From JAKAKT01 sp041305385 (GTDB lineage Archaea; Micrarchaeota; Micrarchaeia; Burarchaeales; JAKAKT01), in contig JBFYLO010000028.1 of the NCBI GenBank assembly GCA_041305385.1, positions 1 through 50,418 of the forward strand: a DNA stretch of 50,418 bases, in the 5' to 3' direction. The translations under genes and the position numbers were made by a program. Under the pieces are notes generated by a model. It was not told where the DNA came from. It was given only the letters and a program-made list of their open reading frames with translations, and did not search any database. Numbering within the stretch: the first letter of the stretch is position 1; every line of letters begins with the position of its first letter. Of this stretch, positions 20,702 to 29,740 are shown one piece after another.

Positions 20702-22394
20702 ACATTTGCTGGCGCTCCTCGCGCTCCTGCTCATTGCCGCAACTTCCTTTGCACTCGAATGCAGCAGTTCCGTCTCCCGAAGCATGCCGGTCCCGGCGGT
20801 TGATGACCTTGGGGCAGGGAGGATAGTCTTACTCGAACTTACAGTTAAGGGCGGCGATGGAACAGTCTACATCGCCACCGACCCCATAGTCGGCGGCATG
20901 ACCCAATACTCAGGTCACTCGGCCATGGAGCTGGCGACTAAGCTAGCTGGCTACGATTCAGGAACCTGCGACTTTCTGTTCAAGCTCGATTCCAAGAATC
21001 TGGAGACCATAGACGGGCCGAGCGCTGGCGGGGCGATGGCCCTCCTAGTATTATCCGCCCTGAAGAACGAGTCGCTCATTGCCAATTTCACCATGACCGG
21101 GACAATCGAGAATGATGGAACCGTGGGCTCTGTCGGAGGGATTCCTGAGAAGGCAACTGCCGCCGGGGAATCCGGGTTGGGGCTGTTCATCGTCCCGAAC
21201 CTTGGGCTCGAAGAGCGGATAATCGTCGGTGCAATTTCAAAGAAATACGGCCTCGCAGTGGCCCAGGTGAGCAACATAAGCCAAGTCGAGGCCATTGCCA
21301 CCGGAGCATCGAACTTCTCGACCCCCCCACTGGAAAGACAGCGCCCGCCAAGAGTTCCTGGGACGAGCTCCCTTTCAGGCGACCGTTTCTTGCAATTCAG
21401 AAAAGTGGCGCAGGAGCTAATCACACGGTCAAAGGCTTCCATTGATTCCCTCTCCACATCTGGTGGGGGATACCAAGAGTATTTCCATGGAGAAATCGAG
21501 GTTGCAGATGCAGCCTTCCAGAATGGCTACCTTTATACTGGTGCAAACACCGCCTTCCTCGCGGGAATAAACGCGGATTTTCTGGCGTCATCGGGCTCCG
21601 CATCCAGGGAAGAGGTCGATGTCAGGGTTCGGAAAGTCGAGGAATGCTACGGGCGCGTTTCAGGCTCAAAGATGTACGAAAGCAACTGGGAGTGGGTCAT
21701 CGGCGGTCAGCTGAGGGCGAGCTGGGCCAAGAAAAAGATAAGCGGAATCAACAACGAGAGCTTCGGGAACGAGATAAAGACTCTCGGAACCCTGAAGGAT
21801 GCAGTCTATGCTGAGAACTGGTGCCGCGCTGCCGAATCCCTCGTCTCCGCCCAGGGCAGCGGGGCTGAAATAGACCCGGGCAAGTTCAAGCTCATTGCAG
21901 CTGAGTCGATAGCAGCTGCGGAGGCGTACACAACTGGAAGAGAATCAGAGCTCTCGGACCAGGCCTGGCACCTCGAGGCAGCCAAGCAGGAATTCGCGGA
22001 TGGATTATACGGGGCCGCAGTTTATGACGCAACCTATGCCCTTTACATGTCAAAAGGTTACGATGACTTTCTCAGGCTCACAAATGCCAAGGAGGTCCTT
22101 GAATTCAGCAAAACAATGCAATACCAGAGCCTCTGGGCCAACATCTACAAAAGCCAAATGGAATACCTCCTTGCGAACGGCGATGAGGGCAGGACTTCGC
22201 TCCAGCTCCTGGAGTTTGCCGACGGGCTGGAGAACAGGACTTATGGGATGAGGAGCACATTCGAGAAGGTGGCCCCAGCAGGCCCAGAGACCGAACGTGA
22301 ACCTAACCAGGCAATCGCGGTTGTCGTTTCGCTCCTCATCCTACTCACTGCCCTGGCAATAGTCTTCGTAGTCAAGCAGGCGAAGGAGGAGTAG
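20691..22394 (+). CDS. Secreted, membrane-anchored Lon-like serine protease
   Basis: A 567-residue protein: signal peptide (1-21), then an S16 Lon-type protease domain with the Ser-Lys dyad in DGPSAGGAMALL (Ser111) and GIPEKATAAGE (Lys154). A long helical region follows and a C-terminal membrane helix (about 540-562) with a basic-acidic tail. No AAA+ domain is present, so it should act outside the cytoplasm without ATP. It overlaps marC, so both are one transcript. Likely role is envelope protein processing or quality control. Confidence 0.85.
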   Translation: MAFRHLLALLALLLIAATSFALECSSSVSRSMPVPAVDDLGAGRIVLLELTVKGGDGTVYIATDPIVGGMTQYSGHSAMELATKLAGYDSGTCDFLFKLDSKNLETIDGPSAGGAMALLVLSALKNESLIANFTMTGTIENDGTVGSVGGIPEKATAAGESGLGLFIVPNLGLEERIIVGAISKKYGLAVAQVSNISQVEAIATGASNFSTPPLERQRPPRVPGTSSLSGDRFLQFRKVAQELITRSKASIDSLSTSGGGYQEYFHGEIEVADAAFQNGYLYTGANTAFLAGINADFLASSGSASREEVDVRVRKVEECYGRVSGSKMYESNWEWVIGGQLRASWAKKKISGINNESFGNEIKTLGTLKDAVYAENWCRAAESLVSAQGSGAEIDPGKFKLIAAESIAAAEAYTTGRESELSDQAWHLEAAKQEFADGLYGAAVYDATYALYMSKGYDDFLRLTNAKEVLEFSKTMQYQSLWANIYKSQMEYLLANGDEGRTSLQLLEFADGLENRTYGMRSTFEKVAPAGPETEREPNQAIAVVVSLLILLTALAIVFVVKQAKEE

Positions 22395-22395
22395 A

Positions 22396-22818
22396 CTACT
22401 TCTTTCCCTCGAGCTTTTCCTTCAATTTCCTGTCCGAGAGAGCGAGTATTTCAATTGCGAGGAGGGCAGCATTCTTCCCGTTGTCTATCCCCACAGTGGC
22501 AACCGGGACCCCTGGAGGCATCTGCATCATCGAAAGAAGCGCATCGAGCCCATCAAGTTTTACCCCAACTGGGACCCCGATTACCGGCCTCTTGGTTTTT
22601 GAGGCAATAACCCCTGGAAGCGCAGCGGAGAGCCCGGCAATCGCGATGAACACTTTTGCATTCGAGTTCTTTATCAGCACATCGAGCTTGTCAGGGGTCC
22701 TGTGGGCAGAGGCAACCGCGAGTTCGTATTTCACTCCGTATTCCTCAAGGGCCGCAACTGCTTTCTCGGCAACAGGTCTGTCCGAGTCGCTTCCAACTAC
22801 AATTAAAACTTCGGGCAT
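22396..22818 (-). CDS. purE: N5-carboxyaminoimidazole ribonucleotide mutase
   Basis: A 140-residue class I PurE: VGSDSDRPVAEKA, ASAHRTPDKL and AGLSAALPGVIASKT are the CAIR-binding motifs. The enzyme acts in de novo purine synthesis. An in-frame ATG at 22848 overlaps the purC stop, but the ATG at 22818 has a near-perfect GAGGTGA ribosome site and matches the usual N terminus (MPEVLIVVGSDSD). It is the last gene of the larE-larB-ubiA-purC-purE strand. PurK is not seen here. Confidence 0.93.
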   Translation of the reverse strand: MPEVLIVVGSDSDRPVAEKAVAALEEYGVKYELAVASAHRTPDKLDVLIKNSNAKVFIAIAGLSAALPGVIASKTKRPVIGVPVGVKLDGLDALLSMMQMPPGVPVATVGIDNGKNAALLAIEILALSDRKLKEKLEGKK

Positions 22819-22844
22819 ATTTTCACCTCGAATTAATCTACCCT

Positions 22845-23711
22845 TCATCTCCTGAACTTCTTGCCAGTTATCTTTTCATAAGCCTCAACGTATCTCTCGC
22901 TCGTCCCCCCAATCACTTCCTCCGGGAGCATGGGCGCAGGAGGCTTCTTCCCCCACCCGATTTTCTCCACATAATCCCTCAGGAACTGCTTGTCGAAGCT
23001 CGGCTGAGGCCCGCCCGCTTTATACGAATCCTTTGGCCAGAATCTCGAGGAGTCCGGGGTGAGCACCTCATCAATCAAAATCATCTCCCCCCCGAACTCT
23101 CCAAATTCAAATTTTGTGTCAGCAATTATAATCCCCTTTTTGAGCGCATACTTTGCGGCTTTCTCATAGATTTTCAGGCTCGCCTCCTTCAGGCGGTCAA
23201 AGGTTTCCCTCCCAACAATATCCGCCGCCTGCTTGCCGCTTATGTTTTCGTCGTGCCCGACTTCTGCTTTCGTAGAGGGAGTGAATATCGGCTCGGGGAG
23301 CTGCTGCGATTCGGCCATTCCCCCGGGCAGGCTGATTCCGCAAACAGAGCCCTTCTGCCTGTACTCCTTCCAGCCCGAACCGGAGAGATAGCCCCGAACA
23401 ACGCATTCGAGTTTCACGGGCTTCGCCCGCTTAACGAGCATCGAGCGCCTGGAAAGATTGGCATACTCCGCAGGCAGGGCTTCATCAGCCAGGTGATCCC
23501 CAATGATTTTCTTCATCTGCTTGAACCAGAACAGCGAGAGCTCGTTGAGCACGATTCCCTTGTAGGGGATCGGCTGGGGAAAGACAACGTCGAAAGCAGA
23601 GAGCCTGTCGGTGGTAATCATGAGCAACTTGTCGCCGAGCTCGTAGGTATCGCGGACCTTTCCCCTGGAATGCAGCTTGAGCGGCAAATCCGTCTTGTAC
23701 AAAGGCTCCAA
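22845..23711 (-). CDS. purC: SAICAR synthetase
   Basis: A 288-residue PurC, joining aspartate to CAIR in purine synthesis. Conserved blocks: RGKVRDTYELGDKLLMITTDRLSAFD split over the first strands, VVRGYLSGSGWKEY, GKYEF-like TKFEFGEFG, and DEVLTPDSSRFW. I chose the TTG at 23711 because GGTGAT lies 4 nt upstream and the protein then begins at the family position; the frame extends to 23846 without homology. It follows a membrane-protein gene by 4 nt. Confidence 0.92.
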   Translation of the reverse strand: MEPLYKTDLPLKLHSRGKVRDTYELGDKLLMITTDRLSAFDVVFPQPIPYKGIVLNELSLFWFKQMKKIIGDHLADEALPAEYANLSRRSMLVKRAKPVKLECVVRGYLSGSGWKEYRQKGSVCGISLPGGMAESQQLPEPIFTPSTKAEVGHDENISGKQAADIVGRETFDRLKEASLKIYEKAAKYALKKGIIIADTKFEFGEFGGEMILIDEVLTPDSSRFWPKDSYKAGGPQPSFDKQFLRDYVEKIGWGKKPPAPMLPEEVIGGTSERYVEAYEKITGKKFRR

Positions 23712-23715
23712 TCTA

Positions 23716-24294
23716 TCACCTTTCGTTGTTATAGCGGAATAAACGTATAAATTCTGGCATTTTTTTCCCCATTCCCGCTTTCTTAATTGCTCCTGTGAAC
23801 CCGGCCAAGTCAAACACAGGGCAAGCGTACGTGCACCTGCTGTCACTTATTTTGGCGTAATAATTGAGACTGCCAGGGTGAAGCCTAACGATCTCTATTT
23901 TTTTTATATGGTTCTTATCTATGCGGATACTCCGGCCCATCGCCATAACCAACCCCAAACCATACAAAACTTGAAAAAAAAGAAACAAAACGTCTGACCC
24001 CATCCATTTTACTTCGCTAATCTCTATCCACTCAGAAGATACTCTCATGGGCCTTAAAAAAAACAATATGAGTGCATAATATGAGATGTAGGCGACTACT
24101 ACCAAAATCAAAAGAATCCCAAAAATGGGATTAATTGCTAGCAACGAGGCCGATAAGGACACCATAAACGTTAACGCCCCGCTGACCCATAATCCGAGAA
24201 GCAGTGCCAGGGTTATGAGTAGAACGACCAGCTTAAGATTCCTAAGGAAAGGTATGGGCGTGTTGTCTTCCCAAATAATGCTTTCTTTAACCAT
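23716..24294 (-). CDS. Membrane protein of unknown function
   Basis: A 192-residue protein with two or three N-terminal membrane helices (about 20-85), then a soluble domain with strands (IEISEVKWMG, SIRIDKNHIKKIEIVRLHP) that looks like a small PH-like domain. I recognise no family. It sits within the lipid-purine operon between the prenyltransferase and purC, 16 nt after the former and 4 nt before the latter, so it is certainly co-transcribed. It is AT-richer than neighbours. Confidence 0.55.
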   Translation of the reverse strand: MVKESIIWEDNTPIPFLRNLKLVVLLITLALLLGLWVSGALTFMVSLSASLLAINPIFGILLILVVVAYISYYALILFFLRPMRVSSEWIEISEVKWMGSDVLFLFFQVLYGLGLVMAMGRSIRIDKNHIKKIEIVRLHPGSLNYYAKISDSRCTYACPVFDLAGFTGAIKKAGMGKKMPEFIRLFRYNNER

Positions 24295-24310
24295 TTAACC
24301 CCTCAATCAT

Positions 24311-25177
24311 TTATGAAGAGAAAAGCTTTAATGCACCAATCAGGAACCCCAGCAAGCCTGTCCCGAGCGCAGCGAGGCTCGCGTTCCTCGAGCGCCTCAG
24401 GGTCTTCACCGAGCCATCGAGCAGCGGCGGGATTGCGGCGTAGAGTATCAGTGCGTCAGTGAGCAGTATTAGCCCAAGATAGCCGGCATTGCCTTTGAAT
24501 CCATCGATGTAAAGATAGGGGTAAAAACTGAGCAACACTGCGGAAACATAGAGCCCAGCGTGAATCAGCAAGGCGTTCCTCTTCCCCACAATCACCGGGA
24601 CAGTTCTAGATTTCCGTGCCTTGTCCCCCTCCATGTCCCTCACATCGCCGGCAATCTCCCTTCCGATTCCGGCTATGAATGCTATTGCCGAGAGCACAAG
24701 GACGGATGAAACCAATTCACCGGACACAGAGTAATTTCCATAGATGAAGGGGACTGCCATGGTCGCCGCAATGTAAAGATTCCCGAGAAGCGCATAATCC
24801 TTGAGCTTCAGGCTGTAAAGGTAGGCGGCTATTGCAAAACAAGCGGCTATGATTTGGCATTCACTAGAAAGAGTGAACGACGCCAGGATTCCGAAAAGGA
24901 ACAGCCCGATTGAAAGGTAAAGCGCCTCAGCCGGTTTTGCTTCCCCGCTAACAAGGGGCCTGTCGAGTCTCTTGTTTTTCTTGTCCGTTCCTATGTCAAA
25001 GAAGTCGTTTATCGCAAAGGAAGCGAGGCCTATGAAGAAAGGTGGCATGGATGCAAGAATCGCGATTTTCGGTTCAGGTAGCCCTCCAAGTGCCATTACC
25101 TGGCCTATGATTGTCGCAAGCACCAGCATCAGCGAATGCTCGAACCTCGTGAGTTGCATGAAATTCTTGAGCTTCAT
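24311..25177 (-). CDS. UbiA-family prenyltransferase, probable DGGGP synthase
   Basis: A 288-residue UbiA-fold membrane protein with about eight or nine helices. The two Asp-rich motifs are NDFFDIGTDKKNKRLDRPL and REIAGDVRDMEGDKA. This pattern fits digeranylgeranylglyceryl phosphate synthase, which adds the second geranylgeranyl chain of archaeal membrane lipids. The start overlaps the larB stop (ATGA). Other UbiA reactions cannot be fully excluded. Confidence 0.85.
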   Translation of the reverse strand: MKLKNFMQLTRFEHSLMLVLATIIGQVMALGGLPEPKIAILASMPPFFIGLASFAINDFFDIGTDKKNKRLDRPLVSGEAKPAEALYLSIGLFLFGILASFTLSSECQIIAACFAIAAYLYSLKLKDYALLGNLYIAATMAVPFIYGNYSVSGELVSSVLVLSAIAFIAGIGREIAGDVRDMEGDKARKSRTVPVIVGKRNALLIHAGLYVSAVLLSFYPYLYIDGFKGNAGYLGLILLTDALILYAAIPPLLDGSVKTLRRSRNASLAALGTGLLGFLIGALKLFSS

Positions 25178-25917
25178 TCCCTCCCCTTCGACCGTTTTGC
25201 AATCAGCGCAGCGAATGCCCCAGCCCCAACCCCATTGTCTATGTTCACCACAGCCAGGAAGGAGCAGCTCTGGAGCATCGATTTGAGCGCCGCCTCGCCC
25301 TTCCCCCCATAGCCATAGCCAACTGAAGTAGGAACTCCGATTACCGGGATATCAACTATTCCGGCGACAATGGCTGGCAACGTCCCCTCGCGCCCTGCAA
25401 TAACTACTAGGGCGTCAGCTTTCCCGCTCATGGCCTTCAACGCCGGGAACAGCCGGTGGATTCCCGCCACCCCGGCATCATAAGAGGAGATTACCCTGCA
25501 GCCCATGGCCTCCGCCATCGCCCCCGCCTCTTCTGCAACAGGAATGTCGGAAGTGCCTGCAGTTATTATGCCAACTATGCCTCCCTTTTGTTTCGGTTTC
25601 CCGAGCAAGAGCGTTCTCGCCCTCTCATTGTATTCGCCGCCGAATTTCCGTTTCAAATAATCGGCCTGCTCTCGTGAGAGCCTTGAGAAGAGAACGACCC
25701 CATTTCCAGCCCTTTTCCCGATTTTTTCTAGCTGTTCTAGGTTCTTTCCCTCGGCTAGGATTACCTCAGGGAAGCCTGTCCTCAAGGACCGGTTGGTGTC
25801 CAGTTTCGCCATGCCCTCAACATCGGAAATGTGGCCGAGCCTGATTAGCTTTCCCGCCTCCCTGGCGCTCAGCTTGCCCCTCGAAACGAGCCCGAGAACT
25901 TCCTCAAGGTCTTCCAT
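25174..25917 (-). CDS. larB: LarB, pyridinium-3,5-bisthiocarboxylate cofactor synthesis carboxylase
   Basis: A 247-residue LarB. The C-terminal half is AIR-carboxylase-like (GIITAGTSDIPVAEEA, VIAGREGTLPAIVAG, GVPTSVGYG). LarB carboxylates and hydrolyses nicotinic acid adenine dinucleotide in the first step of nickel-pincer nucleotide synthesis. It overlaps the larE stop by ATGA. With larE and the divergent larC it makes a full cofactor set; the user enzyme LarA is not in this window. Confidence 0.9.
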   Translation of the reverse strand: MEDLEEVLGLVSRGKLSAREAGKLIRLGHISDVEGMAKLDTNRSLRTGFPEVILAEGKNLEQLEKIGKRAGNGVVLFSRLSREQADYLKRKFGGEYNERARTLLLGKPKQKGGIVGIITAGTSDIPVAEEAGAMAEAMGCRVISSYDAGVAGIHRLFPALKAMSGKADALVVIAGREGTLPAIVAGIVDIPVIGVPTSVGYGYGGKGEAALKSMLQSCSFLAVVNIDNGVGAGAFAALIAKRSKGRE

Positions 25918-26699
25918 CAGTTTCCACCCGGCCTGTAGCCTTCCAAATCGAGAGTCACGTGAGAGAACCCGATTCCCCGCAATCTCTTTGCAATCCTCGG
26001 GATTAAATCCTTATCTAACAGCAGTTTCAGGTCCTTCTTTTCCACCTCAATCCTCGCGAGCCCCTCGTGGGTGCGAACCCGGACTTTCCGGACCCCAGTC
26101 ATCTCCATAATCGCAATCTCTGCTCGCTCAACCTTTCCCAGCTTTCCCCTGGTGATTCTCTCCCCCTGTTTTATCCTCGAGCTCAGGCACGCAGAAGAAG
26201 GCTTGTCCCAAACAGGCAGCCCAAATTCTCTCGCAAGCTTCCTGGTCTCTTTTTTTCCAATCCCCAATTCGAGCAAAGGGGAACGGACTCCCCTCGCCTT
26301 CGCAGCCCTCATGCCCGGCCTGTACTCCTTAATGTCATCCGCATTCGCCCCGTCAACCACGACGTGGATTCCGCGCTTCCCAGCAGCTTCCTTAACCAAA
26401 CCATAATTATGGCTCTTGCAGTGGAAGCACCTGTCCCCCGGGTTCTCGAGGACTTTTTTCGATGGAGAGGATTTGACGATGACGTGCCTTATTCCAACTA
26501 ATCTCGCAACGCACTTCGAGTCTTCGAGGTCCCTTCTCGGAACAGTATAATCATCTATGGTCACTGCAACCGATTCCTCTGAAGCGAGTACAGCAGCTTT
26601 CGCCACAACGCAACTGTCCAATCCCCCGGAAAGCGCGACAGCTACTGGCGACAGTTTCTTCACCAGCCTAACGAGCCTTTTCGCCCCCCTCGAGAACAT
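25917..26699 (-). CDS. larE: LarE, ATP-dependent sulfur insertase
   Basis: A 260-residue LarE with the PP-loop VALSGGLDSCV near the N terminus. It adds sulfur to the LarB product. Cysteines occur in RCFHCK and in SACLSSRI; the latter matches the sacrificial Cys of LarE, and three cysteines could instead hold an Fe-S cluster as in cluster-type LarE. The ATG at 26699 is preferred to the TTG at 26720 because TTTTTATTTTG lies about 25 nt upstream (leaderless). Confidence 0.9.
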   Translation of the reverse strand: MFSRGAKRLVRLVKKLSPVAVALSGGLDSCVVAKAAVLASEESVAVTIDDYTVPRRDLEDSKCVARLVGIRHVIVKSSPSKKVLENPGDRCFHCKSHNYGLVKEAAGKRGIHVVVDGANADDIKEYRPGMRAAKARGVRSPLLELGIGKKETRKLAREFGLPVWDKPSSACLSSRIKQGERITRGKLGKVERAEIAIMEMTGVRKVRVRTHEGLARIEVEKKDLKLLLDKDLIPRIAKRLRGIGFSHVTLDLEGYRPGGN

Positions 26700-26729
26700 G
26701 TTTTTAAATTGAACAATCAAAATAAAAAC
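26700..26729. promoter_or_regulatory. Divergent leaderless promoter, larE and larC
   Basis: Thirty bp separate the ATG codons. TTTTTAAATTG (26700-26710) is about 25 nt before larC, and TTTTATTTTGA on the minus strand is about 25 nt before larE. Co-regulation of both halves of the cofactor pathway from one site is likely. Confidence 0.5.
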
Positions 26730-27809
26730 ATGTTCGTAATCCTTCCGCGGAGCGGAATCGCCGGAGACATGCTCCTGTCCGCGCTCATCGACCTCGGGGC
26801 GGATGAGAGGAGACTAGCGGCGTTCATGAAAAAAGAGCTTGGAGTGGAGATGAGGACGGAGCACGTAATGAGGTGCGGGATCGGTGCAAGGAAGCTGGTT
26901 CTTCCAACTCTCAACAAGGAATACTCGCCCGGTGAAATGAAAAAGAAGATTGGGGACACGAGCCTTGGGAAGGATGCGAAATCGCTCGCCATGCAGGCCC
27001 TGGAAGCCATCATTGAGGCCGAAAAGCGAATCCACAAAACCGGCCACGTTCATTTCCACGAGCTTGCAAACGTCGACACGCTCGTGGACATACTAGGGTG
27101 TGCCATGGCACTCGAGCTTTTGGGGGAAAAGGAAATCTACACGCTTCCGCTCGAAGTCGGGAGAATCCAGCCAGCGGCCCTTGATATTCTTACTAGGCAC
27201 AGGATTCCATTCTACAGCTCAAACGACTCAGTGGAACTCACCACCCCGACAGGCGCTGCTCTCGCGAGCATAATTGCAAAGCCTGTCAGTGGAATACCCC
27301 AAATGATTTCCGAGAAAGTCGGCTCCGGGGCAGGGACTTTCGAGGGGAACGGCGAGCCGAATGTCCTCCGCATCCTTTCAGGGGATGAGCCGGACAGGAA
27401 AGAGGGCATCGTGACTCTCGAGACCAACATTGATGACGTTTCAGGCGAGGTCCTCGCCTACACAGTTGAGCGCCTCCTGGAGGAGGGCGCGAGGGATGCC
27501 CATCTGGTTCCGATAATTGCGAAGAAGGGAAGGCCAGGAGTGATTCTGAGGGCAATATGCGAAAGGAAGAGCGCAGAACGGCTCGCTAAAATTATTTTTG
27601 AGGAGACAGGCACTCTCGGAATCCGCGAGAGCGAATGCATCCGGCACATCGCAAGCAGGTCGATAGTCACCCGGGGGAGCGTCAGAATCAAGGTCGGGAA
27701 AATCCAGGGAAGAACCATAAGCCAAAAGCCGGAGTTCGAAGACTTAAAAAAGCTCGCGAAAAAAACAGGAAAGCCCCTGAGGGAAGTCTCGAAGGGCCTT
27801 AAGGCTTAG
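26730..27809 (+). CDS. larC: LarC, nickel insertion protein
   Basis: A 359-residue LarC that inserts nickel into the pincer nucleotide in a CTP-dependent step. Conserved blocks: PRSGIAGDMLLSALIDLGAD, HVHFHELANVDTLVDI, DSVELTTPTGAAL and TLETNIDDVSGE. It is one continuous frame; in Lactobacillus the gene is split and joined by programmed frameshifting, which is not needed here. I chose the ATG at 26730 by TATA spacing over a TTG at 26709. Confidence 0.9.
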   Translation: MFVILPRSGIAGDMLLSALIDLGADERRLAAFMKKELGVEMRTEHVMRCGIGARKLVLPTLNKEYSPGEMKKKIGDTSLGKDAKSLAMQALEAIIEAEKRIHKTGHVHFHELANVDTLVDILGCAMALELLGEKEIYTLPLEVGRIQPAALDILTRHRIPFYSSNDSVELTTPTGAALASIIAKPVSGIPQMISEKVGSGAGTFEGNGEPNVLRILSGDEPDRKEGIVTLETNIDDVSGEVLAYTVERLLEEGARDAHLVPIIAKKGRPGVILRAICERKSAERLAKIIFEETGTLGIRESECIRHIASRSIVTRGSVRIKVGKIQGRTISQKPEFEDLKKLAKKTGKPLREVSKGLKA

Positions 27810-27827
27810 CTCCGGAACGTGATTTGA

Positions 27828-28685
27828 ATGGCAAAAGTTAGTCTTGGTCTCGTGCAGATGAAAATGGAACGCGAGCCCTCTCAAAACATGCAGAATGCAG
27901 TGGACATGATAGGGGAAGCCGCAGTAAAAGGCGCGCGGATAGTCTGCCTGCCCGAGCTGTTCACCACTCCTTATTTCCCCCAGGAGGCGAAAAACGTCAA
28001 GGGGCTACCGCCGTCTTTTTTCGAGTCAATCCCAGGCACTGCCTCAAGCGCCCTTTCCAAAGCAGCACGCGAGCACAAGGTATCAGTCATCGGCGGTTCG
28101 ATATGCGAGAAGGCAGTGGGCAAGCTATTCAACACCTCCGTGGTTTTCGATTCCAGAGGAAAAACGATTGGAACTTATCGCAAGATGCATGTCCCCCAGG
28201 ATGACTTTTTCTTCGAGCAGGATTACTTCTCCCCGGGAGACAGGGGTTTCCAGGTGCTTGATGCCGGTGTTGCAAAAATCGGCGTTCTCATATGCTACGA
28301 CCAGTGGTTCCCGGAGGCTGCACGGGTAAATGCCCTTCTCGGCGCCGAGATTGTCTTTTACCCGACCGCCATAGGGACCGTCAAGGGGATTGAACAGAAA
28401 GAAGGGAACTGGCACGAAGCGTGGGAGAATGTCATGCGGGGCCACGCCATTGCGAACGGAACCCCAGTGGCCGCAGTTAATCGCGCTGGGAAAGAGGGAA
28501 AGATGAGATTTTGGGGTGGCTCTTTCGTCTGCGATGCATTCGGGAAAACGCTCGCACGCGCAGGGAATCGGGAGCAGGTGCTTGTTTGCGAGGTTGATTT
28601 GGAGCATGGGAGGAATGTGAGGGAGGGCTGGAAGTTCTTCCAAAACAGGCGTCCTGAAGCTTATTCTAGGCTTACCAAGAAGTGA
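27828..28685 (+). CDS. aguB: N-carbamoylputrescine amidase
   Basis: A 285-residue nitrilase-superfamily enzyme. The catalytic triad is Glu43 (CLPELF), Lys119 (YRKMHVP) and Cys156 (LICYDQWFPEA). FFFEQDYFSPGD and GSFVCDAFG are typical of N-carbamoylputrescine amidases, which release putrescine, CO2 and ammonia. It is followed 4 nt later by agmatine deiminase, so the pair converts agmatine to putrescine. GTGATTTGA before the ATG is the ribosome site. Confidence 0.9.
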   Translation: MAKVSLGLVQMKMEREPSQNMQNAVDMIGEAAVKGARIVCLPELFTTPYFPQEAKNVKGLPPSFFESIPGTASSALSKAAREHKVSVIGGSICEKAVGKLFNTSVVFDSRGKTIGTYRKMHVPQDDFFFEQDYFSPGDRGFQVLDAGVAKIGVLICYDQWFPEAARVNALLGAEIVFYPTAIGTVKGIEQKEGNWHEAWENVMRGHAIANGTPVAAVNRAGKEGKMRFWGGSFVCDAFGKTLARAGNREQVLVCEVDLEHGRNVREGWKFFQNRRPEAYSRLTKK

Positions 28686-28689
28686 TTCC

Positions 28690-29721
28690 ATGCTGAAAAC
28701 CCCCCTGGAGCTCGGCTACCGCATGCCTGCCGAATGGGAGGAGCACGAGAGCACGTGGCTCTCCTGGCCGAAGAACCCGCTCACCTTCCCAAAGCCAATG
28801 CTTCCCACTGTTGAGTCAGTCTATTGCGAAATAGTCCGCGCCCTAAGCCAAGGGGAGAACGTCAAAATTCTGGTGGAAGACGAGAGGATGGGAGAGCGCG
28901 TTTCGAGAAAGCTCGAGGGCGAGGGTACTCTCATGAAAAATGTGCTCTTCCTCAAAATCAAGAGCGCCGATGTCTGGATTCGCGACTACGGCCCAACTTT
29001 CCTCTTGAACAAGAGTGGGGAAAAGGCAGCCATCAAGTGGACATTCAACGCCTGGGGAGGCAAATATGACGATTTGCTTTATGATAACGAGGCAGGAGAG
29101 GAAGTAGCCAAAAGCACAAAGCTGAGAATCTTCAGGCCCGGAATTGTTCTCGAGGGCGGGTCCATCGAAGTGAACGGGACAGGGGCAGTTCTCACAACTG
29201 AGCAGTGCCTGTTGAACAAGAACAGAAACCCGAGTTTGAGCAGGGAAGAAATTGAGCAATACCTTAGGGATTACCTGAATGTAAACTCCATCATCTGGCT
29301 CAAATCCGGGATAGAGGGCGATGATACTGATGGCCACATAGATGACTTCGCGAGATTTGTTTCGAAAGAAAACATCCTCTGCGCATTTGGGGAGGGGAAG
29401 GATGACGATTCGATTGTCCTCAAGAAGAATCTCGAAATCCTCGAGAAAACAGACTTCGAAATAACCAAACTCCCAATGCCGAAACCGCTACTCGATCCAG
29501 TTGAGAACAGGCACCTGCCTGCCAGCTATGCAAACTTTTATCTTGGGAACAAGGCAGTTCTCCTCCCAGTTTTCAAGGATGAAAAGGACAAGGGGGCAAT
29601 GGGTATCCTGCAGTCTTTCTTCCCAAAGCGAGAAATCGTTCCCATCCCTGCGGGAGAATTGGTCTATGGCTATGGCGGAATCCACTGCATAACCCAGCAG
29701 GAGCCTAAATTGGAGAAATAA
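28690..29721 (+). CDS. aguA: Agmatine deiminase
   Basis: A 343-residue guanidine-group-modifying enzyme that turns agmatine into N-carbamoylputrescine. Motifs: RMPAEWEEHESTWLSWP, SADVWIRDYGPTFL, EGDDTDGHIDDFARF, and the catalytic Cys333 in YGGIHCITQQ. It shares a transcript with aguB. Arginine decarboxylase, which would provide agmatine, is not in the window. Confidence 0.92.
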   Translation: MLKTPLELGYRMPAEWEEHESTWLSWPKNPLTFPKPMLPTVESVYCEIVRALSQGENVKILVEDERMGERVSRKLEGEGTLMKNVLFLKIKSADVWIRDYGPTFLLNKSGEKAAIKWTFNAWGGKYDDLLYDNEAGEEVAKSTKLRIFRPGIVLEGGSIEVNGTGAVLTTEQCLLNKNRNPSLSREEIEQYLRDYLNVNSIIWLKSGIEGDDTDGHIDDFARFVSKENILCAFGEGKDDDSIVLKKNLEILEKTDFEITKLPMPKPLLDPVENRHLPASYANFYLGNKAVLLPVFKDEKDKGAMGILQSFFPKREIVPIPAGELVYGYGGIHCITQQEPKLEK

Positions 29722-29740
29722 ACCGTTCCATACGAGAAGT

